Positions 59,816 to 64,000 of a stretch of 64,000 nucleotides of DNA are shown here, one piece after another (position 1 is the stretch's first letter; each line of letters starts with the position of its first letter). The notes under the pieces were generated by a model. That model was not told the origin of the DNA and made no database searches. It saw only the letters and a program-made list of their open reading frames with translations. Source of the stretch: Atherix ibis (taxonomy: Eukaryota > Arthropoda > Insecta > Diptera > Athericidae); the NCBI GenBank assembly GCA_958298945.1, contig CATQJD010000145.1:62001-126000 (forward strand). The letters run 5' to 3'. Position numbers and translations under genes: made by a program.

Positions 59816-61109
59816 ACCAACAAACCAACAAGCCAACAAACCAACAAACCAACAAACCAACAAACCAACTAATCAACAAACCAACAACCAACAAACCAAC
59901 AAACCAACAAGCCAACAAACCAACAAACTAACAAGCCAACAAACGAACAAACCAACAAACGAACAAACCAACAAACCAAAAAAACCAACAAACGAACAAA
60001 CGAACAAACCAACAAACCGACAAACCATCAAACCAACAAACCAAAAAGATAACAAACCAACAAACCAACAAGCCAACAAGCCAATAAACCAACAAACCAA
60101 CAAACCAACAAATGAACAAACCAACAAACCAACAAGCCAACAATCCAACAAACCAACAAGCCAACAAACCATCAAACCAACAAGCCAACAAACCAACAAA
60201 CGAACAAGCCAACAAACCAACAAACCAAGAAACCAACAAACCAACAACCCAACAAGCCAACAAACCAACAAACCAACAAACCAACAAAGCAACAAACCAA
60301 CAAACCAACAAACGAACAAAAACCAACAAACCAACAAGCCAACAAGCCAACAAACGAACAAACCAACAATCCAACAAACCAACTAACGAGCAAACCAACA
60401 AACAAACAAACCAACAAACGAACAAACCAACAAACCAAAAAGCCAACAAGATAACAAACCAACAAGCCAACAAATAAACAAACCAACAAACGAACAAACC
60501 AACAAACCAGCAAACCAACAAACCAACAAACAAAGAAACCAACAAACCAACAAGCCAACAAGCCAACAAACAAACAAGCAAACAAACCAACAAACAAATA
60601 AACCAACAAACCAACAAACCAACAAACCAACAAACCAACAAGCCAATAAGCCAACAAGCCAACAAGCCAACAAGCCAACAAGCCAACAAACCAACAAGCC
60701 AACAAACGAACAAACCAACAAACAAACAAACCAACAAACCAACAAACCAACAAACGAATAAACCAACAAACCAACAAACCAACAAACCAACAAACCAACA
60801 AACCAACAAGCCAACAAACGAACAAACGAAAAAACCAACAAACCAACAAACATACATGCCAACAAACCAACAAACCAACAAACGAATAAACCAACAAACC
60901 AACAAACCAACAAACCAACAAACCAACAAACCAACAAACCAACAAACCAACAAGCCAACAAACGAACAAACGAAAAAACCAACAAACCAACAAACAAACA
61001 AGCCAACAAACCAAAAAACCAACAAACCAACAAACAAACAAGCCAACATACCAAAAAACCAACAAACCAACAAACCAACAAGCAAACAAACCAACAAACC
61101 AACAAGCCA

Positions 61110-61300
61110 ACTAACCAACAAACCAACAAACCAACCGACCAACAAACCAAAAAACCACAAACCGACAAGCCAACAAGCCAACAAACCAACAAGCCAACAA
61201 ACGAACAAATCAACAAACAAACAAACAAACAAACCAACAAACCAACAAACCAAAAAACCAACAAACGAACAAACCAAAAAACCACCAAACCAACAAACGA
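61110..61300. repeat. 2,150-bp spaced duplication, copy 1
   Basis: A CTAACC unit, a CCGACC motif (near 61,137) and CCAAAAAA followed by a 7-bp CCACAAA unit (61,155-61,162, a register loss) and CCGACAAG recur in the same order at 63,255-63,450, with the loss at 63,305-63,312. The shared 1-bp loss at a constant 2,150-bp offset shows common descent. Confidence 0.78.
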
Positions 61301-61394
61301 ACAAACCACAAACCAACAAACGAACAAACCAACAAACCAACAATTCATAAAACGAACAAACCAACAAACCAACAAACCAACAAACCAACAAACC

Positions 61395-62053
61395 AATAAA
61401 CCAACAAACGAACAAACCAACAAACCAACAAACAAACAAACGAACAAACCAACAAACCAGCAAACCAACAAATCAACAAGCCAACAAACCAACAAACCAA
61501 CAAGCCAACAATCCAACAAACCAACAAGCCAACAAACGAACAAACCAACAAACAAACAAACCAACAAACCAACAAACCAATAAACGAGCAAACCAACAAA
61601 CGAACAAACCAACAAACCAACAAACGAACAGACCAACAAATGAACAAACCAACAAACCAACAAGCCAACAATCCAACAAACCAACAAGCCAACTAACCAA
61701 CAAACCAACAAACGAACAAACCAACAAACCAACAAACCAACAAACGAACAAACCAACAAACCAACAAACAAACAAACCAACAAACGAACAAACCAACAAA
61801 CCAACAAATCAACAAACGAACAAGCCAACAAGCCAACAAACCAACAAACAAACAAACCAACAAACCAACAAACAAACAAACCAACAAACCAACAAACCAA
61901 CAGACCAACAAACCAACAAACCATTAAACCACGTAACCAACAAATCAACAAACCAACAAACCAACAAACCAACAAACCAACAAGCCAACAAACCAACAAA
62001 CCAACAAACCAAAAAACCAACAAACGAACAAACCAACAAACCAACAAACCAAC
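61395..62053. repeat. 1,176-bp higher-order repeat, copy 1 (matching part)
   Basis: It matches 62,571-63,229 at an offset of 1,176 bp (147 octamers). Markers: CAGCAAACC with TCAACAAG, repeated CGAGC, CCAACAGA, and CCATTAAACCACGTAACC (61,921) against CCATTAAACCACGTGACC (63,097). A CpG at 61,537 is TpG at 62,713 in the other copy. Confidence 0.82.
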
Positions 62054-62570
62054 AAACCAACAAACCAACAAACCAACAAGCCAACAAGCCAACAAGCCAA
62101 CAAGCCAAAAAACCAACAAGCCAACAAACGAACAAACGAACAAACCAACAAACGAACAAACCAACAAACGAACAAACCAACAAACCAATAAACCAACAAA
62201 CCGAAAAACCAACAAGCCAACAACCCAACAAACCAAGTAACCAACAAACCAACAAACGAACAAACCAACAAATAAACAAACCAACAAACCAACAAACCAA
62301 CAAACCAACAAACCAACAAACCAACAAACCAACAAACCAACAAACCAACAAACCAACAAACCAACAAACCAACAAACCAACACACCAACAAACCAACAAA
62401 AGAACAAACCAACAAGCCAACAAACCAACAATTCAACAAACCAACAAGCCAACAATCCAACAAACCAACAAGCCAACAAACGAACAAACCAACAAACCAA
62501 CAAACCAACAAACCAACAAGCCAACAAACGAACAAACCAACAAACAAACAAACCAACAAACCAACAAACC

Positions 62571-63229
62571 AATAAACGAGCAAACCAACAAACGAACAAA
62601 CCAACAAACAAACAAACGAACAAACCAACAAACCAGCAAACCAACAAATCAACAAGCCAACAAACCAACAAACCAACAAGCCAACAATCCAACAAACCAA
62701 CAAGCCAACAAATGAACAAACCAACAAACAAACAAACCAACAAACCAACAAACCAATAAACGAGCAAACCAACAAACGAACAAACCAACAAACCAACAAA
62801 CGAACAGACCAACAAATGAACAAACCAACAAACCAACAAGCCAACAATCCAACAAACCAACAAGCCAACTAACCAACAAACCAACAAACGAACAAACCAA
62901 CAAACCAACAAACCAACAAACGAACAAACCAACAAACCAACAAACAAACAAACCAACAAACGAACAAACCAACAAACCAACAAATCAACAAACGAACAAG
63001 CCAACAAGCCAACAAACCAACAAACAAACAAACCAACAAACCAACAAACAAACAAACCAACAAACCAACAAACCAACAGGCCAACAAACCAACAAACCAT
63101 TAAACCACGTGACCAACAAATCAACAAACCAACAAACCAACAAACCAACAAACCAACAAGCCAACAAACCAACAAACCAACAAACCAAAAAACCAACAAA
63201 CGAACAAACCAACAAACCAACAAACCAAC
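62571..63229. repeat. 1,176-bp higher-order repeat, copy 2 (matching part)
   Basis: The right partner of 61,395-62,053. It lies directly beside a further repeat in which 62,150-62,650 recurs at about 63,530-64,000 (offset 1,383 bp, then 1,351 and 1,343 bp, again falling in octamer steps), so at least one more partial copy continues past the window edge. Confidence 0.8.
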
Positions 63230-63259
63230 AAGCCAACAAGCCAACAAGCCAACAAGCCA

Positions 63260-63450
63260 ACTAACCAACAAACCAACAAACCAACCGACCAACAAACCAA
63301 AAAACCACAAACCGACAAGCCAACAAGCCAACAAACCAACAAGCCAACAAACGAACAAACCAACAAACAAACAAACAAACAAACCAACAAACCAACAAAC
63401 CAAAAAACCAACAAACGAACAAACCAAAAAACCACCAAACCAACAAACGA
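63260..63450. repeat. 2,150-bp spaced duplication, copy 2
   Basis: This is the partner of 61,110-61,300, including the CCGACC motif and the 7-bp CCACAAA unit. Downstream the copies separate: copy 1 leads to TTCATAAAA and this copy to a run of CCAACAAG units. This shows mosaic joining of segments within the right-hand domain. Confidence 0.78.
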
Positions 63451-64000
63451 ACAAACCAACAAGCCAACAAGCCAACAAGCCAACAAGCCAACAAACCAAC
63501 AAGCCAACAAACGAACAAACGAACAAACCAACAAACGAACAAACCAACAAACGAACAAACCAACAAACCAACAAACCAACAAACCGAAAAACCAACAAGC
63601 CAACAACCCAACAAACCAAGTAACCAACAAACCAACAAACGAACAAACCAACAAATAAACAAACCAACAAACCAACAAACCAACAAACCAACAAACCAAC
63701 AAACCAACAAACCAACAAACCAACAAACCAACACACCAACAAACCAACAAAAGAACAAACCAACAAGCCAACAAACCAACAATTCAACAAACCAACAAGC
63801 CAACAATCCAACAAACCAACAAGCCAACAAACGAACAAACCAACAAACCAACAAACCAACAAACCAACAAGCCAACAAACGAACAAACCAACAAACAAAC
63901 AAACCAACAAACCAATAAACGAGCAAACCAACAAACGAACAAACCAACAAACAAACAAACGAACAAACCAACAAACCAGCAAACCAACAAATCAACAAGC

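Larger units (their letters stand above)
1..64000 (+). repeat. Octanucleotide satellite array, unit CCAACAAA, open at both window edges
   Basis: Every part of the window is head-to-tail CCAACAAA (reverse complement TTTGTTGG) in a single orientation; no inverted stretch was seen. The + strand is almost pure A and C, with G and T present only as point variants. Common variants are CCAACAAG, CGAACAAA, CAAACAAA, CCAATAAA, TCAACAAA, CTAACAAA, CCAAAAAA and CCGACAAG. The unit is two tetramers, CCAA and CAAA, differing at one base. The register is stable: the CC dinucleotide falls at position 4 modulo 8 from base 4 to about 1,028, then shifts only at isolated slips. No unique sequence, gene or mobile element interrupts the array, so there is nothing else to annotate in the gaps between the higher-order blocks. 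This looks like heterochromatic satellite DNA of a eukaryote; the chromosomal location cannot be told from the sequence. Confidence 0.98.
59816..64000. repeat. Right-hand domain with a different variant mix
   Basis: From about 59.8 kb the ATTACAAA / TTAACAAA / CAGCAAA cassette typical of 0.6-59 kb is no longer seen. CGAACAAA units become dense, and new rare motifs appear: AAGATAAC (60,047 and 60,449), CCGACC with CCACAAACC (61,136 and 63,286), TTCATAAAA (61,345), CCATTAAACCACG (61,921 and 63,097) and AATTCAAC (62,430 and 63,781). The border is marked by three slips close together: -1 at 59,881, +1 at 59,976 and +2 at 60,313. The domain runs off the window. Confidence 0.75.

Noticed and set aside
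61345..61352. TTCATAAAA as a possible TATA-like promoter element
   Set aside because: It is a single variant octamer in register within the array, with no neighbouring signal or gene; it is better explained as accumulated substitutions.
60383..63982. 1,199-codon open frame on the - strand, and many shorter ones of the same WFVGLLVC type
   Set aside because: All three frames are open together, the frames begin at TTG rather than ATG, the product is a pure 8-residue cycle, stops appear wherever a variant happens to create one, and 1-bp slips are tolerated. This is the repeat read as codons, not a gene.
1..64000. CRISPR array
   Set aside because: There are no repeats of 20-50 bp separated by unique spacers; every base belongs to the octamer series.
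1..64000. Canonical telomere
   Set aside because: The unit TTTGTTGG is not TTAGGG, TTTAGGG, TTAGG, TTGGGG or another telomere repeat that I know, and kilobase-scale higher-order duplication with many variants is more like satellite. A telomere-associated location remains possible.
1..64000. Terminators, hairpins, tRNA or other structured RNA
   Set aside because: The + strand is almost entirely A and C, so it lacks the complementary bases needed for stems, and no inverted segment was found.

Overview
The whole 64 kb window is one uninterrupted array of simple satellite DNA. The basic unit is the octamer CCAACAAA on the + strand (TTTGTTGG on the - strand), repeated about 8,000 times from the first base to the last, all in one orientation. 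Every line of sequence resolves into this octamer and its point variants. I found no single-copy sequence, no protein gene, no RNA gene, no transposable element, no CRISPR array and no recognisable promoter or terminator.

The sequence points to a eukaryotic nuclear genome: heterochromatic satellite of a centromeric, pericentromeric, subtelomeric, sex-chromosome or B-chromosome kind. It resembles in style the short A/C-rich simple satellites known from Drosophila (for example the 7-bp AAACTAC satellite of D. virilis), but I do not recognise this octamer as belonging to a particular species. An alternative is that part of the length or of the exact duplications was created or collapsed by the assembler.

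The array has structure at several scales. (1) The octamer is itself two related tetramers, CCAA and CAAA. (2) Point variants such as CCAACAAG, CGAACAAA, CAAACAAA, CCAATAAA, TCAACAAA, CTAACAAA and CCAAAAAA are strung in fixed orders that form recurring cassettes. (3) Segments of roughly 0.2 to 7 kb have been duplicated in tandem, some nested inside others. The clearest are a 2,359-bp period (about 0.6-5.3 kb), a 4,138-bp period (28.6-36.8 kb), a 5,587-bp period (34.5-45.7 kb), a 6.8-6.9 kb spacing (44.0-56.3 kb), a 1,976-bp period (56.3-59.8 kb) and a 1,176-bp period (about 61.4-63.2 kb). (4) The 8-bp register is kept almost everywhere. By hand I traced about 55 register slips, mostly of 1 bp, and many of them are copies of each other carried by the duplications.

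Layout: 0.06-0.64 kb, variant-rich block related to 5.6-6.3 kb; 0.6-5.4 kb, 2.36-kb doublet plus a 280-bp doublet; 5.6-14 kb, mosaic with a 2.65-2.69 kb doublet; 14-28.5 kb, irregular mosaic of cassettes with local duplications; 28.6-56.3 kb, the most recently duplicated core with nested periods; 56.3-59.8 kb, 1.98-kb doublet; 59.8-64 kb, a domain with a different variant mix that runs off the right edge.

Long open frames exist on both strands but are a by-product of the repeat. Eight is not a multiple of three, so all three frames of a strand read the same cyclic 8-residue peptide (WFVGLLVC on -, NKPTNQQT on +), and the perfect unit contains no stop codon on either strand. They are not annotated as genes.
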